Source of the DNA: Gammaproteobacteria bacterium
GTDB taxonomy: Bacteria; Pseudomonadota; Gammaproteobacteria; QOAV01
Reading direction: 5' to 3'
Assembly: GCA_003972845.1 (NCBI GenBank)
Contig: QOAV01000076.1
Location: 1 to 6,868 of the forward strand
DNA: 6,868 nucleotides
Every line of letters begins with the position of its first letter. The stretch's first letter is position 1. The notes under the pieces are model-generated. The model saw only the letters and a program-made list of their open reading frames with translations. It had not been told where the DNA came from and did not search any database. Positions 1 through 6,683 of the stretch are shown one piece after another. The position numbers and the translations under genes are program-made.

Positions 1-472
1 CGATGTCCGTAGCAGCTGGGAGACCACCGTTAGGACCGGGGGCGTTAGAGCAGGACCACTGAACCGTACCCCTGGAATTATCATTAGTCAGGGCAGTCTG
101 ATCTATGCTCGGTCTGAAAGCCAGAGTATGCTGTGCACCCAACTGGTTAATACGGCTAAGATCCAACGTAATTTCTCCCGTCGTACCGTCGACTGCCACG
201 TCTGCGACCTTATCAGTCAACATCTTGGTCTTCTTGTCATCGACGTCACCACTAATCCTGTCGGAAAGTGAAGTAATCCCGGGTATACCATTGTCAGCGA
301 ACGCATCCATCACTTCCACTTTCAGCTCACTACCAACAACAGAGCCTTCAGACACCTTGGCGCGGACAGTGTAGTCCTGATAAGCAGGCAGAGCGATGGC
401 GGCCAGGATACCGATGATCGCGATAACGATCATGAGTTCGATCAATGTAAAACCCTTTTGTACGCTTTTCAT
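1..472 (-). CDS. pilA: Type IV major pilin PilA (partial, 3' end outside window)
   Basis: Structural subunit of the type IV pilus, inserted in the inner membrane as a prepilin, processed by the PilD peptidase and polymerised by PilB/PilC. 157 codons are visible and the frame is open at the left edge. The protein has a short basic leader (MKSVQKG), the class III cleavage site G7/F8, the mature-Glu5 residue (E12, in FTLIELM) and a hydrophobic helix at about residues 8-30 ([20 protein letters not shown]), all hallmarks of type IVa pilins. The globular part is acidic in the middle (about 55-100). It ends with a Cys (C141 in VQWSC), probably the first of the C-terminal disulfide pair; its partner would lie beyond the window. 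The ATG at 472-470 is preceded by GGAGAA (483-478) at 5-nt spacing. The gene lies downstream of pilR and has its own sigma-54-like promoter. A minor pilin is possible, but the position and promoter favour the major subunit. Confidence 0.93.
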   Translation of the reverse strand, partial: MKSVQKGFTLIELMIVIAIIGILAAIALPAYQDYTVRAKVSEGSVVGSELKVEVMDAFADNGIPGITSLSDRISGDVDDKKTKMLTDKVADVAVDGTTGEITLDLSRINQLGAQHTLAFRPSIDQTALTNDNSRGTVQWSCSNAPGPNGGLPAATDI

Positions 473-553
473 AGTAATTCTCCATGAATTATTGATTAAG
501 ATTTGCAACCACCGCTTCACAGCGAAACGATTTTTGTTGACGTGAGATTTAAC

Positions 554-569
554 GCACATTGCGTGCCAA
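554..569 (-). promoter_or_regulatory. Sigma-54 (RpoN) -24/-12 promoter of pilA
   Basis: Read on the minus strand the site is TTGGCACGCAATGTGC. It matches the consensus TGGCACG-N4-TTGC at every position but one (GTGC for TTGC). The invariant GG (567/566) and GC (555/554) have the required spacing (11 bp from the second G of GG to the G of GC). Transcription would start near 542, leaving a leader of about 70 nt before the pilA ATG. PilR, encoded just upstream, is the expected activator, as in Pseudomonas. Confidence 0.85.
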
Positions 570-619
570 CTCTCGGGCCGCCAGCAGAAATAAAGCCAAT
601 AAGTTTATTTTTACTGTTT

Positions 620-632
620 TTTCAACAGGTTG
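620..632 (+). promoter_or_regulatory. Candidate IHF site upstream of pilA
   Basis: TTTCAACAGGTTG matches the IHF core WATCAA-N4-TTR with one mismatch (T for A at the second position). An AT-rich tract (about 596-622) lies on the 5' side of the core, where IHF sites usually carry one. It would sit at about -78 to -90 from the predicted pilA start, between the promoter and the repeat at 704-745. DNA bending there is typical of sigma-54 promoters. The motif is degenerate, so confidence is limited. Confidence 0.4.
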
Positions 633-703
633 TGACCGTATTAGTCAGGGGGATCGTTTGAAAAGAGCCAACCCGAACGAAACCCAACCCGGGGAAAAGA
701 GGC

Positions 704-745
704 CTCGGGTGACGCCAGACGTCGCTCGGGTGACGCTCAGCGTCA
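704..745. repeat. Two 21-bp imperfect tandem repeats with a perfect dyad; candidate PilR enhancer
   Basis: CTCGGGTGACGC occurs at 704-715 and again at 725-736, exactly 21 bp (two helical turns) apart. The full units agree at 16 of 21 positions. Each unit ends in a dyad: GACG-CCAGA-CGTC at 711-723, and a perfect 15-bp palindrome TGACGCTCAGCGTCA at 731-745. The second unit runs into the pilR stop codon (743-745). The block sits at about -162 to -203 from the predicted pilA start, a normal distance for an enhancer bound by an NtrC-type dimer. The repeats are plain in the sequence; binding by PilR is inference. The TGTC-type boxes described for Pseudomonas PilR were not seen. Confidence 0.5.
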
Positions 746-2095
746 GTCCAGATCAATTTCCAGCTTTTCCAGCTTGTAGCGCAGCGCCCGAAAGGTTACG
801 CCCAGCTCTTTGGCCGCGGCGGTACGGTTGAAGCGGGTTTTTTCCAGGGCCGCGAGTATCGCGTCTTTTTCCATTCTGGCCAGATATTCTTCCAGAGTCT
901 CGTTTTCTAGACGTGAAGTTATTTTCTGGTTGGCGGTGGACGCAGCGCTGGTCAAAGACAGGTCATCCGCGTCGATAACGTTGTCCACGCATAACGTGGT
1001 TGCCCGCTCCAGGATATTCTGCAGTTCGCGTATATTGCCCGGGTAGCTGTGCTGCAACAGCATTTCCCTTGCCGCGGGAGTCAGTTTGGCCACCGGTTCG
1101 CCCATGGATTCGGCAATCTGCCGCAGAAAGTATTCTATTAATATAGGCAGGTCGCCGTCGCGCTGGCGCAGTGGCGGTGCGGTAATATCAATCACGTTGA
1201 TGCGGTAGAACAGGTCCTGACGGAATTTGTCTTTCTCCACCAGTTCGGCCAGATTCTTGTGCGTGGCGCTGAGTATGCGCACATCCACGGGAATCTCACG
1301 CTCTGCGCCGATGGGCTTGACCGCCTTTTCCTGAATCACCCGCAGCAGTTTGGTCTGCATGTGCAAGGGCAGGTCCGCCACTTCATCCAGAAACAGGGTG
1401 CCGCCATCGGCAGCCTGGAACAGGCCGGCCTTGTCCGCCACTGCGCCGGTGAAACTGCCTTTCTTGTGGCCGAAGAATTCGCTTTCCATCAGCTCGTCCG
1501 GGATGGCGCCGCAATTCACCGGAATGAACGGCTGATCGGCGCGCGGGCCTTTCTGGTGAATCAGTCGCGCGATCATTTCCTTGCCGGTGCCCGATTCGCC
1601 AGAGATATAAACCGGCGCCTGGCTGCGCGCCAGCTTGGGGATCAGGCCGCGGATCCGGCACATCTGCTCCGAGTCACCCAATAGTATGGTGCGCGTGCGC
1701 TTGTCCTGCGTGGCCGGATGGGTGGCTATTTTCAGCGCGCCGCTGACCACATTTTTCAGGTTTTCCAGATTCACCGGCTTGGTGAGAAAATCGAATGCGC
1801 CGGCTTTCAGGCATTCGATAGCCAGTTCCATGTTGCCGTGAGCCGAGATTACCGCCACCGGCATATCGGGATGGTTTTCGGCTATGTACTTGACGATCTC
1901 CAGACCGTCGCCATCGGGCAGACGCAGATCGGTCAGGCACATATCCGGTGTAAAAGACTCGATCAGTTGCCGACCTTCCCTGACGCTGCCGGCTCCCGCC
2001 GGTTCCATGCCCATGCTTTCCAGCGACATGGACAATAACTCGACGATATCCGGCTCGTCGTCAATGACCAGAATTTTTGCTTTAGTTTCGCTCAT
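743..2095 (-). CDS. pilR: Sigma-54-dependent response regulator PilR
   Basis: NtrC-family activator of pilA, phosphorylated by PilS, that remodels sigma-54 RNA polymerase using ATP. The protein is 450 aa. The receiver domain (about 5-120) has the acidic pair D12/D13, phosphoacceptor D56 (CLTDLRLP), S84 and K106. The AAA+ domain (about 138-370) has Walker A GESGTGKE (166-173), the sigma-54 contact loop GSFTGA (213-218), Walker B LFLDE (234-238) and arginine-finger region FRQDLFYR (291-298). A Fis-type helix-turn-helix ends the protein (NRTAAAKELGVTFRALRYKL, 423-442). The ATG at 2095-2093 (MSETKAK) places the receiver at the N terminus. The frame stays open for 53 codons upstream, but that stretch overlaps the kinase domain of pilS. 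Its first 14 nt overlap the end of pilS, and the only purine-rich stretch (AAAGGG, 2113-2108) is 12 nt from the ATG, so translational coupling to pilS is likely. Confidence 0.96.
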   Translation of the reverse strand: MSETKAKILVIDDEPDIVELLSMSLESMGMEPAGAGSVREGRQLIESFTPDMCLTDLRLPDGDGLEIVKYIAENHPDMPVAVISAHGNMELAIECLKAGAFDFLTKPVNLENLKNVVSGALKIATHPATQDKRTRTILLGDSEQMCRIRGLIPKLARSQAPVYISGESGTGKEMIARLIHQKGPRADQPFIPVNCGAIPDELMESEFFGHKKGSFTGAVADKAGLFQAADGGTLFLDEVADLPLHMQTKLLRVIQEKAVKPIGAEREIPVDVRILSATHKNLAELVEKDKFRQDLFYRINVIDITAPPLRQRDGDLPILIEYFLRQIAESMGEPVAKLTPAAREMLLQHSYPGNIRELQNILERATTLCVDNVIDADDLSLTSAASTANQKITSRLENETLEEYLARMEKDAILAALEKTRFNRTAAAKELGVTFRALRYKLEKLEIDLD

Positions 2096-3680
2096 GTTGT
2101 TTGTTCGCCCTTTCCATGGTGATGCGGAAAAACCCTCCCTGCCCGGCATCAAGAGAAACGTATTCCAGATGACCATCGTTGATTTCACACAGTTCCCGGG
2201 AAATATACAGCCCCAGACCGGTGCCGTCGGGTCTGCCAGTAAAGAATGGCTCAAATATGGTTTCAGTCAAATCCCGACTCACGCCGGGGCCGTTATCCCG
2301 TACGTCCAGCCACACTGCGCCGGCATCTTTCTTTCTGGCGGAAATGACCACCATGGGCACGCGGCCGGCATCGCCGTGCTGCATGGCATTGTCCATCAGA
2401 TTGCGCATGACTTGCTCCAGATGGGATGAATCGAACAGAACGCTGGTGTTGATATCTCCCAGCCGTACAACCGATTCACTGAGGTTATTCTCCCGGCAGT
2501 AGCGCCTGACAAAGCTCTTCAGCCAGACGCCCAGTTGCAGCGTTTCCCGGCTCAGTTGGCCGCTTTTGTTCAGCGACATCACATCTTCCACGATGCGGTT
2601 GATGCGCGCGGAATTTCTTTCAATCAGCTCGACCAGGCGCGCCTGACGCCCCGAACCGGCGCTGTCTTCCAGCAACTGGGCTGCATGACTGATGGACGAT
2701 AGCGGATTGCGTATTTCATGGGCGATGCTGCCGGTCAGCCGGCCCAGAGCCGCCAGCCTGGTTTGCTGTTCCCGCCGTCGGGCTTCGCCCACTTCTTCCA
2801 GCAGGATCAGGGTGCCCAGGTTGCGTCCGTTCAGCAACGGCGAGAAAACCACCTGAATGGCGGTCCGCGTCCTGTCACAGGTAAAATCCTTGCGCTGCCC
2901 GGCTTTTTTCTCCCAACGACCGAATTCATCGGCAAGTGCGCTCGAAATATCAGACAATTCCACACCGGAAAGATCTCTGCTTTTTACACCCAGCAGCTCT
3001 CTCGCCCGATTATTCATGAACAGAAGCTGATCGCGGGAATCCAGCACCAGAACACCGGATTCCATGGCCTGAATCACCAGTTCATTGATATTGCCGAGGT
3101 CTTGCAGACTGGCGGCATGAATCTTTACCAGCTCTTCGGACTTTTTGGCCCGCGCAGCCAGGCGATTTACCACCAGGGCCGTTGCCAGCAGGACTATGCC
3201 CAACAGCCCGGCATGCAGAAACAGGGACAGATCGTTGTTGTGGTCCAGAACCTGCAATCCGGTCTGGAACAAAATAAGCAAAATCGCAACAGACGCCGTA
3301 AACAGGGCCATCCTGCCAGGCAGCAGTATACCGCTGGCGGCCACCGGTACAAACAGCAACACCTCCGCAGCGCTATGGCCGAGACCGCCGCTGGCGCGAA
3401 TTATCAGCATCAGGGCAATCAGGTCGACCAGAATGGCGAAAACGCCTTGCCCGGCAACCCCGGGTCGCCGGCGATACCAGAGCACGATACTGAGTACCGT
3501 CAGCGCAAAATAAACCAGGGCAACGCCATGGTACAACGCCGGATCATCGATGCCTGCTCTGGACCACGTTTTGCCTGAAAAAAGCACCATCAGTGCAGCC
3601 ATGGCCAGAAAAACGCGATACACATTATAAAAGAGCAGAGCACGCCATATTTCGCGCTCTGCTGATTTTACCGGCGCCAT
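2082..3680 (-). CDS. pilS: Membrane sensor histidine kinase PilS
   Basis: Sensor kinase of the PilS-PilR pair. In Pseudomonas it responds to PilA level in the inner membrane. The protein is 532 aa, about the size of the Pseudomonas protein. Six hydrophobic helices are visible at about 14-35, 51-69, 79-96, 105-120, 124-142 and 152-172, followed by a PAS-like region (about 200-300). The H-box has phosphoacceptor H321 (GSIAHEIRNPLSS). The ATPase domain has an N-box (NLMDNAMQHG, N427/N431), G1 box DNGPG (462-466), F-box FEPFF (476-480) and G2 box GTGLGL (486-491), so it looks fully active. The ATG at 3680-3678 lies 7 nt after the upstream stop, with GGGG as a somewhat distant SD. In-frame starts at 3725 (ATG) and 3746 (GTG) would overlap the previous gene and add a tail lacking conserved features. 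The start is less certain than the identity. Confidence 0.95.
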   Translation of the reverse strand: MAPVKSAEREIWRALLFYNVYRVFLAMAALMVLFSGKTWSRAGIDDPALYHGVALVYFALTVLSIVLWYRRRPGVAGQGVFAILVDLIALMLIIRASGGLGHSAAEVLLFVPVAASGILLPGRMALFTASVAILLILFQTGLQVLDHNNDLSLFLHAGLLGIVLLATALVVNRLAARAKKSEELVKIHAASLQDLGNINELVIQAMESGVLVLDSRDQLLFMNNRARELLGVKSRDLSGVELSDISSALADEFGRWEKKAGQRKDFTCDRTRTAIQVVFSPLLNGRNLGTLILLEEVGEARRREQQTRLAALGRLTGSIAHEIRNPLSSISHAAQLLEDSAGSGRQARLVELIERNSARINRIVEDVMSLNKSGQLSRETLQLGVWLKSFVRRYCRENNLSESVVRLGDINTSVLFDSSHLEQVMRNLMDNAMQHGDAGRVPMVVISARKKDAGAVWLDVRDNGPGVSRDLTETIFEPFFTGRPDGTGLGLYISRELCEINDGHLEYVSLDAGQGGFFRITMERANKQHERN

Positions 3681-3687
3681 CGGCAGC

Positions 3688-3909
3688 TTATCCCCGGCCC
3701 CTATGCCTGGGGCAGTAATAGGCATCGTTTTTCCTGAGCGCATCACTCTCGGGCAATCTGATTCCGCACTGGCGACACTGAACCAGTTTTTCCGTTTTTG
3801 TCCGCCGGTTTGGCCTTGACGACCCGGCAGGCGCTATTTTTTTCTGCACATAGCGATACAGTATCACGCCCAGAACTACCAGCACCGCCAGTTGTATCAA
3901 TCGTCCCAT
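3688..3909 (-). CDS. PP0621-like small membrane-anchored zinc-ribbon protein
   Basis: A 73-aa protein. A single N-terminal hydrophobic helix (about 4-20, IQLAVLVVLGVILYRYV) is followed by a basic linker (about 23-40). The C-terminal module holds CRQC (45-48) and CPRH (67-70), a plausible Cys3-His zinc ribbon. By this layout it resembles the PP0621 family of small proteins of unknown function in Gammaproteobacteria; the match is from memory and unsearched. The ATG at 3909-3907 is preceded by a perfect AGGAGG (3919-3914) at 4-nt spacing, so it should be well translated. It stops 7 nt before pilS and is very probably co-transcribed with pilSR, which suggests a link to pilus signalling. No reaction can be assigned. 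A topology with the ribbon in the cytoplasm fits the positive linker after the helix. Confidence 0.85.
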   Translation of the reverse strand: MGRLIQLAVLVVLGVILYRYVQKKIAPAGSSRPNRRTKTEKLVQCRQCGIRLPESDALRKNDAYYCPRHRGRG

Positions 3910-3927
3910 TTTCCCTCCTGGAAAGAT

Positions 3928-3966
3928 GTTGAAAACGGCCTTCCGTGGCCTTTTTCAACCACGGAA
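3928..3966 (-). promoter_or_regulatory. Two overlapping, mutually exclusive hairpins in the PP0621-pilSR leader
   Basis: Hairpin A (3928-3959) pairs GTTGAAAA and GGCC with GGCC and TTTTCAAC around a 6-nt loop: 12 pairs with one internal C/T mismatch. Hairpin B (3941-3966) pairs TTCCGTGG with CCACGGAA, 8 perfect pairs around a 10-nt loop. They share bases 3941-3959, so only one can form at a time. In leftward RNA, B is made first and A second, and A ends 8 nt before the AGGAGG of the next gene. A smaller stem (3964-3969 with 3979-3984) lies just upstream. A may be the bidirectional terminator of comF (A-tract, GC core, T-tract), an attenuator, or an mRNA-stabilising structure. The pairing is visible; the function is inferred. 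Confidence 0.5.
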
Positions 3967-4068
3967 ACCCAAAATTGCGGTTTCAGTCTTTCTTCACTTT
4001 CTACTTCTACGGCTTGCGGTCATCGACAATGGCGACGCATCCCCGTGCCACGCACAGGCTGTCAGGGC

Positions 4069-4803
4069 CTAGGCTCTGGCCACCACCCAGACAGACACTT
4101 TTGCCGCCCCGGCTTTCTTTAACACCCGCGCGATTTCGTTAACTGTGCTGCCTGTGGTCATCACATCGTCAACGATTGCCAGGTTTTTCCCGCGAACGTC
4201 CTGATTCAATTTGAACGCATGGCGCACATTTTTACGACGCTGTTTTTCAGCGAGGCTGGTTTGCGGTGCGGTCGCCCTGGTTCTGATCAGCAACGAGCTC
4301 TGCAGGCTAACATGTAAATGCCTGGACAGGTATGCCGCCAGCTCGGCGCTCTGATTATATCCGCGTTGCCGTATCCGGGTCGCATGTAACGGCACCGGAG
4401 CAATGACATCCGTATTCATCTGTTCAACCGAACCGAGCCGTTGCAGCAGTAGCGAAGCCAGCGCCGGTCCAACATAAAGCTTGTGACCAAACTTGAACTC
4501 CCGAATCAGTTGCCCTGCCGCCCCGCCATATTCGGCGGCGTAGATAACTTCGTCGTACCAGGGGGGAGATTTCTGGCAGCTGCCGCAAATACGCTCCGAT
4601 TGCAAGGCTCTGCCACAACGGGGACAGGCCGGTCCACGCCGCAGCATGCGTTCAGCGCAGAGCAGGCAAAGGCCAGTGCTGGCACGGGTTACCATGCCAC
4701 ACAGCACACAATGCGCCGGCAGCAGCCAGTCCATTACGGGCTTGAACCTGCTACCGAAAGTCGCCAGGCTCTCAGTCAAATCCCTGTTTCGCGTGATATG
4801 CAT
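4069..4803 (-). CDS. comF: ComF family phosphoribosyltransferase-like protein (DNA uptake/competence)
   Basis: The protein is 244 aa. The N-terminal third is a double zinc ribbon with paired cysteines C32/C35, C46/C49, C60/C63 and C73/C76 (CVLC, CLLC, CPRC, CGSC). The rest is a type I phosphoribosyltransferase fold with the PRPP-binding loop VDDVMTTGST (211-220) and the ComF signature QRGYNQSAELA (146-156). ComF proteins are needed for natural transformation in several bacteria and probably act on single-stranded DNA in the cytoplasm; their enzymatic substrate is not settled. The chosen ATG (4803-4801) gives the usual family length. GGGAG lies only 2 nt upstream of it, and an open extension to 4968 has no conserved features and no SD. 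The gene is divergent from pilB, and its stop lies 159 nt before the PP0621-like gene. A weak leftward promoter-like pair (TTGCTG, 16 nt, TATCCT) lies in the upstream spacer. Confidence 0.92.
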   Translation of the reverse strand: MHITRNRDLTESLATFGSRFKPVMDWLLPAHCVLCGMVTRASTGLCLLCAERMLRRGPACPRCGRALQSERICGSCQKSPPWYDEVIYAAEYGGAAGQLIREFKFGHKLYVGPALASLLLQRLGSVEQMNTDVIAPVPLHATRIRQRGYNQSAELAAYLSRHLHVSLQSSLLIRTRATAPQTSLAEKQRRKNVRHAFKLNQDVRGKNLAIVDDVMTTGSTVNEIARVLKKAGAAKVSVWVVARA

Positions 4804-5013
4804 GTCTCCCGATCTGTCCCTTTGCCTTCCTGCAAAGGATAGCGCAGCATACCCTGACAGCAAACCGGTTATAATATGGCAATGCTTCAATCGAATCGGC
4901 AAACAGTTTAAAAGCAACGAAAAATGGATGTGGGCCTTACGCCAACCTGCATGCCGCCTGTCAATCAACGAATTTTCTTGCGATTTCTCAAAATATGCCT
5001 ATTAATCAGATGT
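4804..5013. promoter_or_regulatory. Divergent comF/pilB intergenic region with possible promoters
   Basis: This 210-bp spacer between the two start codons is AT-richer than the genes on either side. A perfect TATAAT (4870-4875, plus strand) could be a -10 for pilB, but no good -35 lies 16-19 bp upstream of it, so it would need an activator. A second rightward pair, TTGCGA (4978-4983) and TATTAA (5000-5005) with a 16-bp spacer, sits so close to the pilB ATG that its transcript would be nearly leaderless. Leftward, TTGCTG and TATCCT may serve comF. No sigma-54 element or strong hairpin was found. Confidence 0.35.
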
Positions 5014-6681
5014 ATGAATATTGCTCAGAAGAAATCAGCACTGCTTCCGTTCGCCAGCTATCTGGTGGAAAAAGAACTGATCAGCATAGAGCAGGCTGAA
5101 TCGGTACAGTCGGTAAGCAAAAAAGAAAGCATACCATTTTCTGAAGCTCTGGAAGCTGCCGGAGTGGTGGCCGACCATATTATACTGGAAGCACGATCCC
5201 AGGAATTCGGTCTCGCCGCCATCGACCTGAATGCGGTGGAAATCAGCAAAGAGCTGGTGGGCCTGCTGGAAGGAAAGTTTGTACGCAAGCACCAGGTATT
5301 GCCGTTATACAAGCGTGGTTCAAAACTTTTTGTCGCCATTGGCGATCTGGAGGCCATTACCGCCTGTAACGAGCTTCGATTCTCCACCGGATTCAGTTTT
5401 GTTCCGATACTGGCCAGCAAGGGTCTGCTGAAAAAAATCATTAGTCGCATGCTTTCCGCATCGTCCACCGACTTTGAAAAGCTGGTGGAACAATCAGGTG
5501 CTACGGATGATGAAGATCATATCGACGAAAACATTGTGCGTTTTGTCGATTCCATTATCAATGACGCCATGCACCGCGGCGCTTCGGATATCCATATTGA
5601 ACCGTTCGAGGAACAAATCCGCATCCGTTACCGCATCGATGGCGTTCTGGAAATATTGTCCACACCACCTTTGAGCATCGCCAGACGCCTGACCGCACGT
5701 ATCAAGATACTGTCCGGCATGGACATTGCCGAACGGCGCGTGCCCCAGGATGGCCGCATCCATCTGGACGAAGATGGCCGAACCATTGATATACGGGTCA
5801 GCTCTCTGCCCACCATCCACGGCGAGAAAATCGTTCTGCGGATACTGGACCCCATATCCACCAGTTTTGGCATCGACCAGCTTGGCTTTGAACCGGTCCA
5901 GAGCAAATATTTCCGCGAAGCCCTGGCCAAACCGGATGGCATGATTCTGGTGACCGGCCCCACAGGCTCGGGCAAAACGGTAACTCTGTACACCGCTCTG
6001 GGGATTTTAAACACGCCAGAACGGAATATCTCCACTGTTGAAGACCCGGTGGAATTCAACGTGGACGGCATCAACCAGGTCAATATCAACACCAAGGCCA
6101 ACCTGACCTTTGCCAAAGCGCTGAAGGCCTTTTTGCGTCAGGATCCGGACATCATCATGCTCGGCGAGATCCGTGATCTGGAGTCTGCCGATATTGCCAT
6201 CAAAGCCGCGCAGACCGGACATCTGGTTTTGTCCACCCTGCACACCAATGATGCGCCCACCACCCTCACCCGGTTGCTGAACATGGGCGTACCCGCATTC
6301 AACATTTCTTCCGCGGTAAATCTGATTATCGCCCAGCGCCTGGCCAGGCGTCTGTGCGATCACTGCAAGGAAGAAACCAGTTATCCGAAAGAACAATTGC
6401 TGTCCTTCGGGCTGAATGAGGATATCATCCAGTCCTCAAAGTTTTACAAACCCTGTGGTTGCAATCAATGTAACCGCGGCTTCAAGGGCCGCACCGGCAT
6501 CTATGAGGTCATGCCTTTATCCGAAGAAATCGGGCGTATCATCATGGACGGCGGCAACGCCATGGATATTGCCGAACAGGCGCAAAAAGAAGGCATTTAC
6601 AATCTACGCCAGGCCGGAATTCTGAAAGTTCTGGAAGGCATTACCAGTCTCGAAGAGGCTGAACGAGTAACAGGAATCTGA
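5014..6681 (+). CDS. pilB: Type IV pilus extension ATPase PilB
   Basis: Hexameric secretion ATPase of the GspE/PilB family that powers pilus polymerisation at the inner-membrane base, working on PilC. The protein is 555 aa, close to the usual 560-570. The N-terminal MshEN-type domain (about 10-145) is followed by the N2 domain (RGASDIHIEPFEE, 188-200). The ATPase core has Walker A GPTGSGKT (315-322), Asp box TVEDPVEF (341-348), Walker B IIMLGEIRD (380-388) with E385, and His box TGHLVLSTLHTN (401-412). The zinc motif is complete (C448/C451 and C483/C486), as in PilB and unlike PilT. The ATG at 5014 gives the family length; the frame is open back to 4924 but that part has no family features. 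No Shine-Dalgarno is evident before 5014. The stop lies 2 nt before pilC, so the two are co-transcribed. Confidence 0.97.
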   Translation: MNIAQKKSALLPFASYLVEKELISIEQAESVQSVSKKESIPFSEALEAAGVVADHIILEARSQEFGLAAIDLNAVEISKELVGLLEGKFVRKHQVLPLYKRGSKLFVAIGDLEAITACNELRFSTGFSFVPILASKGLLKKIISRMLSASSTDFEKLVEQSGATDDEDHIDENIVRFVDSIINDAMHRGASDIHIEPFEEQIRIRYRIDGVLEILSTPPLSIARRLTARIKILSGMDIAERRVPQDGRIHLDEDGRTIDIRVSSLPTIHGEKIVLRILDPISTSFGIDQLGFEPVQSKYFREALAKPDGMILVTGPTGSGKTVTLYTALGILNTPERNISTVEDPVEFNVDGINQVNINTKANLTFAKALKAFLRQDPDIIMLGEIRDLESADIAIKAAQTGHLVLSTLHTNDAPTTLTRLLNMGVPAFNISSAVNLIIAQRLARRLCDHCKEETSYPKEQLLSFGLNEDIIQSSKFYKPCGCNQCNRGFKGRTGIYEVMPLSEEIGRIIMDGGNAMDIAEQAQKEGIYNLRQAGILKVLEGITSLEEAERVTGI

Positions 6682-6683
6682 TC

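Noticed and set aside
614..628. Hairpin CTGTT-TTTTC-AACAG as terminator of pilR
   Set aside because: Only 5 base pairs and no U-run follows on either strand; the AT-rich tract fits an IHF-bent region better.
559..831. Plus-strand open frame spanning the pilA-pilR spacer
   Set aside because: It covers the sigma-54 promoter and the pilR 3' end, has no SD and its protein is basic and low in recognisable features; the spacer is better explained as regulatory DNA.
1259..1684. Open frame of 141 codons on the plus strand opposite pilR
   Set aside because: Antisense to the conserved AAA+ domain; no recognisable domain or start signal.
2096..2254. N-terminal extension of pilR by 53 codons
   Set aside because: It would overlap the catalytic domain of pilS and adds residues absent from the family; the receiver domain starts directly at the ATG at 2095.
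2718..3578. Long open frame (286 codons) on the plus strand opposite pilS
   Set aside because: It lies antisense to a clear kinase with intact motifs, its composition (Gln/His/Arg-rich) is typical of a shadow frame, and no family features or SD were seen.
3743..3958. Leftward frame of 71 codons starting inside the hairpin (TTG start)
   Set aside because: It has no SD and overlaps the well-supported PP0621-like gene in another frame; its sequence shows no domain.
4678..4697. Sigma-54-like TGGCACG on the plus strand inside comF, as a pilB promoter
   Set aside because: A good -24 half, but no GC doublet at the -12 position, and over 300 bp from pilB.
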